Source: a virus. Taken from it: DNA of 64,000 nucleotides. This document shows, piece after piece, positions 1-8,600 of the stretch (positions are counted from its first letter, which is position 1; each line of letters opens with the position of its first letter). Both the position numbers and the translations under genes were made by a program. The notes beneath the pieces were generated by a model. The model worked only from the letters and a program-made list of their open reading frames with translations, ran no database searches and was not told where the DNA came from. Where the stretch lies: the IMG/VR virus record IMGVR_UViG_3300008262_000017, positions 28,406-92,405 of that record, one strand, 5' to 3'.

Positions 1-967
1 AAACGTAACTGGTTACACTTAATATATTAAAGGTACACATAAAAGTTACAGGCCTTGCTGTTTTTCTAATAAACAGATCTAAGTTCTTTTCCCATAATTC
101 TAAATCAAGACCTGTACGTAGATACTCAGCACGTTTACCCCAAGTGTCCATACTTGAAAAAACTTTAAATTCTTTTATCTTATTGTTAGATAATAAATCA
201 TTTACATTGTCAGCTAACTTTTCAACCATTGCTGTTTTTACACCAAGGTTACTATTAATATTAAGTTCTAAATGAGGTTTAGGTTCTTCACGAAGTGTGT
301 CAAATAATCTCCAAGTACTTTTATGCATTAACGGTTCTCCGCCGGTGATGCGAAGAATGTTTAATGTCTTAGACATTTCTGGCCACCATTTCCACCAAGC
401 TTCAATCCACGGATTATCTTCTTCTTGTTGAACTTTGAACCATTCAATACTGTTGCCGTGATTTTTTACTTTAGGGTAAGGACCATGCTGTTTGATTTCG
501 CTGTAGTAACTACTAGAGTGTTTAGGATGACAATAACCGCACTTAAAGTTACATTCGTTACTAAAACTAATTTCAATGTAGTCTGGATTTACATTAAGAT
601 CCCATCTGTTTGATGTTATTTCGTCTACCATTTCAGGTCGATACAATGCTGCATTACGAATGTGCCTATCACTGATATGATCACCACCTAAGTTTTCCAC
701 ATTCCAACAGTACTGACAACCTTTTGGTTTTTCTCCTACTAGCATTTCAGCACGTTCTTTTTTCTTTTGAATAGTGTTGTGCAATGCGCTGGGATTAGTT
801 TTTAATTCAATTAACGGAATATCATGAGGTGCAGGATGATAGCAACTGTGCGTTTGTCCCATGTGCATATACATAGTTACATGATGCCATTTAGCCAAAC
901 AAAATGTAGGACTAATTTCATTTGTTATTTCTATAACTTTTCTAATTTTGTCTGTTTCTCGACTCAT
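1..967 (-). CDS. Radical SAM enzyme, first of two paralogs (partial, C-terminus beyond window)
   Basis: I read this gene directly from the minus strand; it runs off the left edge after 322 codons. The radical SAM CX3CX2C motif is at about residues C139, C143 and C146 and binds a 4Fe-4S cluster that cleaves SAM. A TGGEP motif follows, as is usual for SAM binding. The N-terminal part has further conserved cysteines (C42, and CQYCW at 84-88) that match those in the neighbouring gene. The start ATG overlaps the upstream gene's stop as ATGA, which implies translational coupling. It is clearly paralogous to the 444-aa gene beside it. Related twitch/SPASM-type radical SAM proteins are known in marine phages, but the substrate cannot be told from sequence. 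Modification of a sugar or peptide is an inference from the glycosyltransferase neighbours. Confidence 0.85.
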   Translation of the reverse strand, partial: MSRETDKIRKVIEITNEISPTFCLAKWHHVTMYMHMGQTHSCYHPAPHDIPLIELKTNPSALHNTIQKKKERAEMLVGEKPKGCQYCWNVENLGGDHISDRHIRNAALYRPEMVDEITSNRWDLNVNPDYIEISFSNECNFKCGYCHPKHSSSYYSEIKQHGPYPKVKNHGNSIEWFKVQQEEDNPWIEAWWKWWPEMSKTLNILRITGGEPLMHKSTWRLFDTLREEPKPHLELNINSNLGVKTAMVEKLADNVNDLLSNNKIKEFKVFSSMDTWGKRAEYLRTGLDLELWEKNLDLFIRKTARPVTFMCTFNILSVTSYV

Positions 968-2298
968 AGCTGTTTACATTTTTGCAAAAATTCATTCATT
1001 TCAGGGAATGTATTTTGAAAACTTGTGCCTCTCCTTTTATCATGTTCTATAACAAATGCTGCAAAATCTTTTTGGTCTTGTATTTTAGATTGATTGTTTT
1101 TTACATGATTTTCAAATAATTTATAAATTCTTTCAAATCTATGAATTTCATGATCAAAAAACTCTCCAGACTTTATGTAGCTTAATTGATTATCAAAGTA
1201 TTTAATAAAAGATTGATCCAGGATGAATATATTTTGATGAGGAGGCCATCTAAGATAAGAGATATCTAAACTTAGATTTTTCTTGTTATGCTGGCTTCTT
1301 AAATCTATCCAATCTTTTAAGAAATCTAAGTAACTTGTAACGCTTAATGCATTGTACGTTGACATTACAGTGAGCTTACCATTTGGTACTTCTTTTAAAA
1401 ATTTATTACAATTTTCTTTCCACTCTTGATAATTAAGTCCAAATCTAATATATTCTGCGTTAGCACCGTGTGCCTCTGCACTAGTGTAAAGTTTAAAAGA
1501 TTTTATTAAATTATTTTCTTGAATGAATTTTATCTTATCAATAAACTGATTAAAAATTTTAGAGGGTACACCTAAGTTACTATTAATATTAAGTTCTAAA
1601 TTTGGTCTAGGATTTTGTATAATGTAGTCTAAAACTTTAAATGTGTTTTTAGTTAACAAAGGTTCGCCGCCAGTGATACGTAAAACTTCTAAACTAGGAT
1701 ATAGTGTAGGCCACCATTCCCAAAAAGCTTCAACATAAGGATTGTACTCAGATTCTGATACTGGCAATTTGTCCTGACTCTTTAACCATTCTAAATTGTT
1801 AAAATTTGTACTGGTAGGATAAGCGCCATGTTGTTTAATTTCTTCAGTCCATTTTGAACTTGCTTCAGGACTGCAATAGCTGCATTTAAAATTACAAGTG
1901 TTGCTGAAACTGACTTCTAAATAACTAGGATTATGATTTCCTAAAGGATTTGCAACAATAGAATCAATATGATTGATAGCCCAACTGTCTACACTTTTCA
2001 TTATACGATCGCTGTACACATCTAAGGAGGTATCTTCAACCTTCCAGCAGTAATCGCATTCAGCTGGTCTAATGCCATCAATCATTGCTAATTGCTGTTG
2101 CTTTTTAAAAGATGTATTATGCAATGCACTTACATTTACAGCAATTTCATTTAGAGGAATTTTATGAGCTACAGGATGATGACAACTATGAGTTTGACCA
2201 GTTGCTAAATGTATTGTTACTTGCTTCCATTTAGCAACACAGAAACTAGGACTAATAAAGTTTAGTTTGTTTCTAAACTCATTAATTTTATCTTTCAT
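964..2298 (-). CDS. Radical SAM enzyme, second paralog (444 aa)
   Basis: This is a complete radical SAM protein. The cluster-binding CX3CX2C motif is C135, C139 and C142, and TGGEP is at 209-213. The N-terminal extension carries C39 and the CDYCW motif at 81-85, shared with the adjacent partial paralog. The extra cysteines might bind a second cluster, but that is inference. Start and stop both lie in ATGA overlaps with its neighbours (4 nt each), so it sits inside one translationally coupled operon. The family typically activates SAM to a 5'-deoxyadenosyl radical; the substrate is unknown. Context of three GT-A-like enzymes suggests glycan or precursor modification in the infected cell. Confidence 0.88.
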   Translation of the reverse strand: MKDKINEFRNKLNFISPSFCVAKWKQVTIHLATGQTHSCHHPVAHKIPLNEIAVNVSALHNTSFKKQQQLAMIDGIRPAECDYCWKVEDTSLDVYSDRIMKSVDSWAINHIDSIVANPLGNHNPSYLEVSFSNTCNFKCSYCSPEASSKWTEEIKQHGAYPTSTNFNNLEWLKSQDKLPVSESEYNPYVEAFWEWWPTLYPSLEVLRITGGEPLLTKNTFKVLDYIIQNPRPNLELNINSNLGVPSKIFNQFIDKIKFIQENNLIKSFKLYTSAEAHGANAEYIRFGLNYQEWKENCNKFLKEVPNGKLTVMSTYNALSVTSYLDFLKDWIDLRSQHNKKNLSLDISYLRWPPHQNIFILDQSFIKYFDNQLSYIKSGEFFDHEIHRFERIYKLFENHVKNNQSKIQDQKDFAAFVIEHDKRRGTSFQNTFPEMNEFLQKCKQL

Positions 2299-3185
2299 CT
2301 TTTTAGAATTCTATCCGTGTTGGTATAAACTCTTTTAAAAAATTTAGAACCTTCCTTGTCAATATTTGATATTTCTAAATCTAATTCAGTTTTAAGCTGA
2401 CTGCTTAACCAGACACTGTAGTCATCAGGATCTGTTTTATCTTCATGTTTTTCTTTCCAATAATTTGTAAGATAGTCAAAATCTCTAACATTAGCATAAT
2501 CCCAATCTGTACAGTTTGTCATATAGCAGCCTTCTCTGGCTCCTAGCATACTCCAGATACCGTTCTCTACATCAGCACCAACGTTACACCATATTAACAA
2601 ACGTTGATAATTTTGCCACCAAACACGTTTGATATCATCAGCTTTAGCGCCTTCGTTTAAACTCATTTTTACGCCTTCACGAAATCCTGCACGCCATGCT
2701 TGAAATGGAGTTGCGTTTGTAAAACTCTCACTGTAGTTTTCGTTAAACTGATAATATCTGTTATCAAAACAAAACTCAACTAGTCCTTTATGATCATTAG
2801 GATCTGAGTTTTCGTGAGTCTTCATTTCATTAACAAATTTTCGAGTCCATAACTTGAGGCCGCCATTTCCATACATTAGATGATTGACGTGTACTTTGCC
2901 GCACCAACTGAATACATGATTTTCAGTCAGTCCTAGTTCTTCTAAGTCTATTTCGACTTGAAAAAACTTAGGGTCAACAATATTGTCTGCGTCAACTGTA
3001 ACAAAATATTCAGTTTCGCTTTTTGCAGCACAGGCTTTATGTGCCGCATCACTGCCTTTAACTCCGTGAACACGTTTAGCCCACGGTACTTTTTTTACCA
3101 AGTCTGCATAATTTTTTTCTGCATTAGGCTCATCATAACTTAAAAATACAATATCTTGATCAACAACTTTAATCTTACTGGACAT
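2295..3185 (-). CDS. GT-A-like glycosyltransferase (296 aa)
   Basis: The protein resembles a nucleotide-sugar glycosyltransferase of the GT-A fold: an N-terminal alpha/beta segment ends in the acidic DAD motif at residues 65-67 (in TVDADNIVDP), which normally binds the metal and the sugar nucleotide. The rest is rich in Trp and Tyr and not recognisable to me. I start it at the ATG at 3185 because AAGGA lies five bases upstream; an in-frame start five codons earlier has no such site. The start overlaps the preceding gene by 11 nt and the stop overlaps the radical SAM gene by 4 nt. The acceptor is unknown. Confidence 0.65.
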   Translation of the reverse strand: MSSKIKVVDQDIVFLSYDEPNAEKNYADLVKKVPWAKRVHGVKGSDAAHKACAAKSETEYFVTVDADNIVDPKFFQVEIDLEELGLTENHVFSWCGKVHVNHLMYGNGGLKLWTRKFVNEMKTHENSDPNDHKGLVEFCFDNRYYQFNENYSESFTNATPFQAWRAGFREGVKMSLNEGAKADDIKRVWWQNYQRLLIWCNVGADVENGIWSMLGAREGCYMTNCTDWDYANVRDFDYLTNYWKEKHEDKTDPDDYSVWLSSQLKTELDLEISNIDKEGSKFFKRVYTNTDRILKR

Positions 3186-3765
3186 ATTTTTCCTTAACAC
3201 AATAGTCTCTAAACTTTTTAATAGTATACACTGAAATATTTGAAAAATCTAGTTCCATATTAGAAGTAAACTCGAACGATACTGGTCCGTTAATCAAGTC
3301 AGTTGCACTTGCTATATATTCTGCTATCAAAAAACACGGGTTGTCTTTTTTACAAATATAAAAAGGAACGGTAGATACAATAGTTAATCTATCTGTTGCT
3401 TGAGACGTTGTAGTTGCAATCCAAACTTTTTCTTGTATGTTATATTCAAAAATTACATCACAATTTGTTAAATCTTTTTTTGGAATTTCATACAGAATAT
3501 AATCAGTTTTTATAAGATCTTCTTGTTCCTCTGTGTCTGAAATAAGTCCTGCACTAATATTAAAGAAATAGTCAATTTTGTATTTTGTACAATCTTTAAT
3601 GCCTCGAATAAAATTTGGAATTAAATGTATGCTAATTTCAAAATTATTTAAACTTTCATCTTTAACATTACTAGCCAAATAAACTTTACCGTCATTATCA
3701 TAATGTACAAAAAAACTTTTTACTTCATAGGCTTCTATGAAAGGTTTAACTATATCTTCTTGCAT
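3175..3765 (-). CDS. Unknown protein in the glycosyltransferase/radical SAM operon (196 aa)
   Basis: I do not recognise this protein. It has no signal peptide or membrane segment and looks like a soluble alpha/beta protein with many aromatic residues. It overlaps both neighbours (20 nt upstream, 11 nt downstream), so it is almost certainly translated as part of the operon. I prefer the ATG at 3765, which has AGAAAG five bases upstream; a GTG two codons earlier would sit too close to that site. Its position between two glycosyltransferase-like genes suggests a partner role, which is inference only. Confidence 0.6.
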   Translation of the reverse strand: MQEDIVKPFIEAYEVKSFFVHYDNDGKVYLASNVKDESLNNFEISIHLIPNFIRGIKDCTKYKIDYFFNISAGLISDTEEQEDLIKTDYILYEIPKKDLTNCDVIFEYNIQEKVWIATTTSQATDRLTIVSTVPFYICKKDNPCFLIAEYIASATDLINGPVSFEFTSNMELDFSNISVYTIKKFRDYCVKEKYVQ

Positions 3766-4579
3766 AAGCACTTTCTAATTTTTTAATAAAATTTTCAGTT
3801 AAGAAACCTTCTTCTACATAATGCAACAATCCAGATTGTTGAAAATTTCCCACTTTTAAATTTAATTCATCATCTAAAAAACTGTTCAATACATTTGTCC
3901 ATTTAGATGGAATATTTTTCCATCCTTGCACACCTGGTTTCATATGAATAAAAGAAGGAATTCCTCCTTTATCTACATGTGTACCCATAAATCTAAGAGC
4001 TAACGCGGCGCTAAGATCAATGCTACAAAAAGATTGGGCATGATTTTTTAAATGAATTCTATAAAATTTTTGCCAATGTACTACAATAATTTCAAGCCAT
4101 TTGAAAAATTCATAAGCAGTATTTACTTTTCTAAAATAAAATGCTCCTGTGTAAATATTATCTAATCCGTTACGTGTGAATGATTTTCTGTAATAATTGC
4201 TGTTAACAACATTACCTCTATAATCACGAACATGAGTAGTAAAACATAAATCTTTGTTTTCGAAATAATCCCACCAATGGTCATTACTTTCTAATAACAA
4301 CATATCAACATCATATACAATATTTTCTTCAAATGGAGTTGCATAGATTATCTTCCATCTGTTTTCAATTTTCCATTGAGTAGATGCAGCTGAATCTTTC
4401 CATGGAATCGGAACTATGTGATCAAATACATATCTGTATTTTTCTGGAACTGAGTCGTTAGTAATAAGACAAGTTTTGTTTTCTTGATTATGTATTTTAA
4501 TAGACAACGCTAGTGCATAGGCTTGCTCAACATAATCTACGTCAGAATTTTGCGCTAAAAATACATGACCTTTACTCAT
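3746..4579 (-). CDS. GT8-like glycosyltransferase (277 aa)
   Basis: The protein has the layout of GT-A glycosyltransferases that use a nucleotide sugar: an N-terminal segment for a rearranged nucleotide-binding fold, then a DVD metal-binding motif at residues 90-92 in VYDVDMLLL, and late His residues (GLLHYVE near the C-terminus) of the sort that complete metal binding in GT8. It resembles the next gene upstream, 4572-5402, in length, DVD context and overall pattern, so the two are probably diverged paralogs. The start ATG overlaps the stop of that gene by 8 nt (ATGAGTAA), the same arrangement as at the next junction up. The sugar and acceptor are unknown. Confidence 0.7.
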   Translation of the reverse strand: MSKGHVFLAQNSDVDYVEQAYALALSIKIHNQENKTCLITNDSVPEKYRYVFDHIVPIPWKDSAASTQWKIENRWKIIYATPFEENIVYDVDMLLLESNDHWWDYFENKDLCFTTHVRDYRGNVVNSNYYRKSFTRNGLDNIYTGAFYFRKVNTAYEFFKWLEIIVVHWQKFYRIHLKNHAQSFCSIDLSAALALRFMGTHVDKGGIPSFIHMKPGVQGWKNIPSKWTNVLNSFLDDELNLKVGNFQQSGLLHYVEEGFLTENFIKKLESAYARRYS

Positions 4580-5402
4580 TATCTAACATCCTTATTAAAC
4601 TATATTTGTTCATTACGTGAATGTCATTGTTAGAAAATTTCAAAGGCAGATAATCACTTTCTTTATTTTCATTTTCAACTAAAAAATAAAAATCTCTATC
4701 TTTTATCTTAACTAAAATATCTCTATCTAAAGTATAAAATAATTTGCCTGGCAAACGTTTTGCAAATTCTCCAGACGAATATCCGTTCATAATATGAATT
4801 GCAATACTAAAAGCAAAATCATTTCTAAAACTTGAACTATTAAGATGAAATAAAAATTTGTAATATTGCCAATGCTGTTTAATATGAGATACTAAAGAAA
4901 AAAACTGAGCTGTTTCTTCAGTCTTTTTAAAAAAGAACACAGTAGCCCAGTAAAATGGAATAGAATAATCACTTAAATGTGTAAATTCACTTACGTCTTT
5001 TCTTTGGCCTATATCATAAAATTTATTATATATTAAAAAGTCATAAGGTTGATTCCAACAATAAGAAAGAACATTAGAGTTTATTACATAATCAACATCT
5101 ATTACAAGAGTCTCATCGTACGGGGACAAATCAAAACTATCATTTCTGTGAGAATTTTTCCAATGAGTTTTAGATATTTTGGCGCCGTCGTGAAATCTTT
5201 TAAGATGATATTTCTCATTTTCAATAATTATGATGTTATCAAATAACAATTTATCATTTATTAACAAAGATGATTCTTCATCTGTAACTACAGACACTGG
5301 CACTTGTAAAAATTTATGTACTCTTTTAGCAGTATCTTCAGCTAGCTTTATATAATTAATTTCAGAATTATTTAAAGCAAATAACAACACACCTTTAGTC
5401 AT
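4572..5402 (-). CDS. GT8-like glycosyltransferase, paralog of the neighbouring gene (276 aa)
   Basis: This has a GT-A-like layout with a DVD motif at residues 102-104 (LVIDVDYVINS) after an N-terminal nucleotide-binding-like half. It starts MTKG, close to the MSKG of its downstream neighbour, and the two share the position of the DVD motif and the aromatic segments after it. I chose the ATG at 5402, which overlaps the stop of the 118-aa gene by 8 nt (ATGACTAA); an in-frame TTG three codons earlier is possible but less likely. No transmembrane helix is seen, so it probably acts in the cytoplasm. The substrate is unknown. Confidence 0.68.
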   Translation of the reverse strand: MTKGVLLFALNNSEINYIKLAEDTAKRVHKFLQVPVSVVTDEESSLLINDKLLFDNIIIIENEKYHLKRFHDGAKISKTHWKNSHRNDSFDLSPYDETLVIDVDYVINSNVLSYCWNQPYDFLIYNKFYDIGQRKDVSEFTHLSDYSIPFYWATVFFFKKTEETAQFFSLVSHIKQHWQYYKFLFHLNSSSFRNDFAFSIAIHIMNGYSSGEFAKRLPGKLFYTLDRDILVKIKDRDFYFLVENENKESDYLPLKFSNNDIHVMNKYSLIRMLDNE

Positions 5403-5751
5403 AAAGATCAATCAAACTTTCTATTTTACGCTGTTTGATTAATGAACTATGCTTGTTGTAATAAGCATTAGCTGATTCAAAATAAACTGAAACTACCTTA
5501 TCAAAAAAAGTTTTGAGATTTTCTATATTGACAGGGGTATTGTTATCATCTACTAAAACTACATTTTCTGTATAACCAATATCTAATAAAGTTTTAGAAA
5601 AATTAATCAATTCTTTCGAAGACGTAAAAGTTCCTCCATTTTCGTAATAGAGAAGACTTTGTAAAAATTCTTCATTTAAAATATTTTTTTGGCTAACCAA
5701 CGTAGCCATATAATTGGCATTATCAAATGCCTTTTGAACTCTTTCGTCCAC
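5395..5751 (-). CDS. Unknown first gene of the glycosyltransferase/radical SAM operon (118 aa, GTG start)
   Basis: I do not recognise this small, mostly helical protein. It opens the operon and begins with GTG; the Shine-Dalgarno sequence TTAGGAG (5764-5758) lies six bases upstream. That same SD is the 3' arm of a terminator-like hairpin, and the U-run of the terminator is the spacer between SD and start codon, so its expression should depend on where transcription begins (see the regulatory entries). It overlaps the next gene by 8 nt. Aromatic-rich C-terminal half, no signal peptide. Confidence 0.7.
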   Translation of the reverse strand: MDERVQKAFDNANYMATLVSQKNILNEEFLQSLLYYENGGTFTSSKELINFSKTLLDIGYTENVVLVDDNNTPVNIENLKTFFDKVVSVYFESANAYYNKHSSLIKQRKIESLIDLYD

Positions 5752-5796
5752 AAAAAACTCCTAAGTTAATAGTACTATACTATTTTATCTTAGGAG
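5752..5796 (-). terminator. Intrinsic terminator hairpin whose 3' arm is also a ribosome-binding site
   Basis: On the minus strand CTCCTAAG (5796-5789) pairs perfectly with CTTAGGAG (5765-5758). An inner 7-bp stem AATAGTA/TACTATT (5784-5778 with 5774-5768) surrounds a 3-nt loop. Six U residues (5757-5752) follow directly. This is a good rho-independent terminator for the late tail block ending at 5821. Its 3' arm is the SD of the GTG gene at 5751. Confidence 0.8.
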
Positions 5797-5802
5797 TGTC
5801 AA
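5774..5802 (-). promoter_or_regulatory. Host sigma-70 type promoter inside the terminator hairpin
   Basis: On the minus strand TTGACA (5802-5797) is followed after exactly 17 nt by TATAGT (5779-5774). The -35 hexamer is perfect and the -10 matches 5 of 6. The spacer holds the 5' arm of the terminator, and the -10 falls in the loop region, so the expected start (about 5767) lies in or beside the 3' arm. It should drive the glycosyltransferase/radical SAM operon early in infection. Confidence 0.75.
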
Positions 5803-5820
5803 TGATTTAGGTAAAACTGG

Positions 5821-6882
5821 TTATAGAGCAGTTGCAACGCCTGTAGGTGCTGGAACATCAACGTTTCCGCCAGTACCAGATGGTCTTGTGCATCGAACTA
5901 GACTAGTTAACGTACCTGTTACTTCTTCGTCAACGGCGCTGCCGATACCAGTTTGATCGCCTGCGTCGTCATCTCTGAATGTAATTACAAACTCTAATGT
6001 GCTAGCAGTTGGTCTACGCACTTTAATAATGTAGTCGTTTTCTACATACTTGTTATTAGGTGTTGTAGGACCAGTTGTTCTAAATATTTGTGTGTAGTTA
6101 GTTGATCCAGTAACAAGCTGAAAAAATCCAGTTGTAGTAGCAGTACCAGGAAGTGTACTATCAGCTGTTGGACCAGTTCCGCCTTCAGTAGAAGTAGCAG
6201 TATTAGTATTTCCGCCGCCTAAAGATTGTGTGTTGTTAGCACCAAAATAAATTTGTTGGAACTGATTTAGTAAATCTTTCCACATAGCATTTTTAGTTCC
6301 AGCTGCTGGAGGATCAATAGTAGGTACAAAGGTACCAGAAATTTGAATATAACCACCAGTATTAAAGAAATAAGTTGCATGATCTGCAGGAGTAACAGTA
6401 AACGCACCTCCATTTTGTGTATAACCGTTAAATGTAAGAGTTACTGTATGACTGATAACGTCTGTAGCTCCTCCCCAGTTTGCAGTTCTTTGGGTAGAAG
6501 TGATAGCTACGTTAGGAGTTAACTGAGCAGCATTATGCTGATTTTTATTAGTATTAATAAAGTTTGAAAAATTAGTATACTGAGTTAAAATTGCATCACT
6601 AATAACAGTAGAAGATCCAATTGTTTGTAAGTAAGGAGGATTAACATTAACAATAGCTAATACGTCTTCCACTGCAGGTGTATTATTTGTTTGGTGTATG
6701 TATGCTCTTATCATGTCAGTTCTTACACTATTCCATTGTGTAGATGAAACAACAGTGTTAGGTTGAGCTGGGGCACTATTTAAAAATTGCCCGTATCCTG
6801 TAGGGTTTGCACCTAAAACTAAACTGGTTGTTGCTTGCAAATTATTATATGCAGCTGAGGTAATGCTATCGCCTTTTGACAT
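5821..6882 (-). CDS. Virion structural / fibre-associated protein, unknown (353 aa)
   Basis: This is the last gene of the leftward tail block. The protein is rich in Thr, Asn, Gly and Ser with beta-strand-like segments, which is typical of fibre or adhesin-type virion proteins; the N-terminal 130 residues look more helical. I cannot name a family. A strong SD (AAGGAGG) precedes the ATG. It follows the three paralogous fibre proteins by 12 nt, and the terminator hairpin lies just downstream. A role as an adhesin or fibre accessory is inferred from position and composition. Confidence 0.6.
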   Translation of the reverse strand: MSKGDSITSAAYNNLQATTSLVLGANPTGYGQFLNSAPAQPNTVVSSTQWNSVRTDMIRAYIHQTNNTPAVEDVLAIVNVNPPYLQTIGSSTVISDAILTQYTNFSNFINTNKNQHNAAQLTPNVAITSTQRTANWGGATDVISHTVTLTFNGYTQNGGAFTVTPADHATYFFNTGGYIQISGTFVPTIDPPAAGTKNAMWKDLLNQFQQIYFGANNTQSLGGGNTNTATSTEGGTGPTADSTLPGTATTTGFFQLVTGSTNYTQIFRTTGPTTPNNKYVENDYIIKVRRPTASTLEFVITFRDDDAGDQTGIGSAVDEEVTGTLTSLVRCTRPSGTGGNVDVPAPTGVATAL

Positions 6883-6894
6883 ATTACATCCTCC

Positions 6895-8565
6895 TTATAG
6901 TATAATTGATTCTACTAGCTTAACACCAGGGTCGTCATTAGTTTCTAATGCAATAGCAAATGTATCAGGGAAAGTTCCTGCTCTAATAGGCATGTTTCTT
7001 AAAATAGATGCTGCTTCTGCGGCGCAACCGTTATCGGCTGCAATAAGCTTATCACCTTTATTAACCGGTCCTGTTACTTTAACTGGAACTCGGCCTTTAA
7101 GAGCAATATATGTTCCTCCAACTAATCCACTGTTCATCATGTATGCAGGGTTCTGAGACACTGCACCAAATGCTCTATCTCCTGCTGAACAAGCAGTTAC
7201 TTCAGCGTCGCCGCCTACTACAACCACTGTACCAACTTCATACTCTTGGTCTGCTAAATATTTTTCCGCCAAGTCGGCGAATAGTGCTGATGTTGCGATT
7301 CCCACGAAATAATTTCCTTTCACTGATCCTGGAGTAATTGTTATACCCCCTACAACTTCTTCAGAAGTTGTTCTAGCTACAATAGCTCCGGAAGCAACTG
7401 TTTCAGTTGCTACCCTATAACTTGTTCCTACAAGAAGATTATTAGCATTAGTAGCTGTAGTAGCTGTAGTTGCTGTAGTAGCAGTTCCAGATATACTAAC
7501 ATTATATGTTCCACTTAATCTACCAGTAGGTACTGTTCCAGTAGAAAGTTCAGATGCATTTAACGATGTTAAATTAGTGCCTGCGCCGTAAAATTGGGCA
7601 GCATATACATTTTTAAATTGTTCTCCGGACGATCCTAGATCAGTTGTATTATTTACACCCGGAAGAACATGAGCACCTTGTAATTTAATAGGAGTATTAG
7701 CTTGAGTTTGAAATTTTAATGTATTTGATGTTATTGTTCTAATTAAAGGAGTAATACCATCACTGTCTATCTTTACTTCTAAATCAGCACCATCACCTAC
7801 AGTGTAGCCAAAATCTGAAAAACGAACTATTTCTTCAAAAGCTAGACTTCCAGCAGATTTTAAATAAAAGTCTTCCCAAGACAATAGTTGTCCAGATTCA
7901 CCAACTAAGCCTCTTGCTGAACTAACTGTTCCCCAAAAAACATCATTTAACGTTACATCTGTAATGCCTTCGTCATTGTTTGTATTAGCAAGTGTAATAC
8001 CTTTTTTAATTCTTCCAAAGCCTGTAATAGGTGTTTGATTTCCTAATACAAAAGTTTCAGAAGATATAACAAATGCAACTACACCATTAACAAATGCCTT
8101 AATTATTCCCCTAGTTGCGCCAGTTGTATCAATAGCCGAATCTGATACCATTTCAGTAGTACCTAATCCTGGAACACCTTGAGGTCCTATTAGGATAAAT
8201 GTAGATCCATTCCATGCATAAAGTTGTTCGTTGTTGTCGTCCCACCACAAGTCACCTATGGATAAACCAGAAGGAGCTGCACTAGCTACTTGGGCGCCTC
8301 CGGCTGTTTTCCATTGCAATGTTGCAGAGTCGTAATATTTTAGTTTTCTAACACTGGTATCGTACCAAATTTGACCGCTAATTGGTCTCGGAGGAGGATT
8401 AATTCCTGCAAAGTTTTCTAGGATATGTACAAAATTTTCATTTTGTGTTTCACCGTAACCAGCATAATTTTTACCTATTAGACGAATGTCTAATGAGTTG
8501 TCGATCGTGCCATCCTCAACTGTAATTGTTCTCGATCCGCTGTATGTATCGACGCTATAAGCCAT
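6895..8565 (-). CDS. Tail fibre-like protein, paralog C (556 aa)
   Basis: The N-terminal ~130 residues are a domain shared with the two genes upstream, marked by IGKNYAGYGE, ENFVHILENFA and GQIWYD, followed by a second GDLWWDD element. The middle is Thr/Ala/Gly-rich beta structure (a TATTATTATNANN tract). The C-terminal ~100 residues have the AFGAVSQNPAYMMNS and KGRVPVKVTGPV pattern seen at the ends of many phage fibre proteins. I start at the ATG at 8565, which has AGGA just upstream, rather than a TTG five codons earlier. It has its own late promoter. Confidence 0.75.
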   Translation of the reverse strand: MAYSVDTYSGSRTITVEDGTIDNSLDIRLIGKNYAGYGETQNENFVHILENFAGINPPPRPISGQIWYDTSVRKLKYYDSATLQWKTAGGAQVASAAPSGLSIGDLWWDDNNEQLYAWNGSTFILIGPQGVPGLGTTEMVSDSAIDTTGATRGIIKAFVNGVVAFVISSETFVLGNQTPITGFGRIKKGITLANTNNDEGITDVTLNDVFWGTVSSARGLVGESGQLLSWEDFYLKSAGSLAFEEIVRFSDFGYTVGDGADLEVKIDSDGITPLIRTITSNTLKFQTQANTPIKLQGAHVLPGVNNTTDLGSSGEQFKNVYAAQFYGAGTNLTSLNASELSTGTVPTGRLSGTYNVSISGTATTATTATTATNANNLLVGTSYRVATETVASGAIVARTTSEEVVGGITITPGSVKGNYFVGIATSALFADLAEKYLADQEYEVGTVVVVGGDAEVTACSAGDRAFGAVSQNPAYMMNSGLVGGTYIALKGRVPVKVTGPVNKGDKLIAADNGCAAEAASILRNMPIRAGTFPDTFAIALETNDDPGVKLVESIIL

Positions 8566-8588
8566 AAATCCTGTCTCCAATCTATATA

Positions 8589-8596
8589 TATTTATT
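8589..8596 (-). promoter_or_regulatory. T4-type late promoter AATAAATA
   Basis: AATAAATA on the minus strand matches 7 of 8 bases of the T4 late consensus TATAAATA. It lies in the 35-nt gap between two fibre genes, with an expected start near 8583, just ahead of the GGAG/AGGA ribosome site for the ATG at 8565. Confidence 0.6.
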
Positions 8597-8600
8597 CTAA

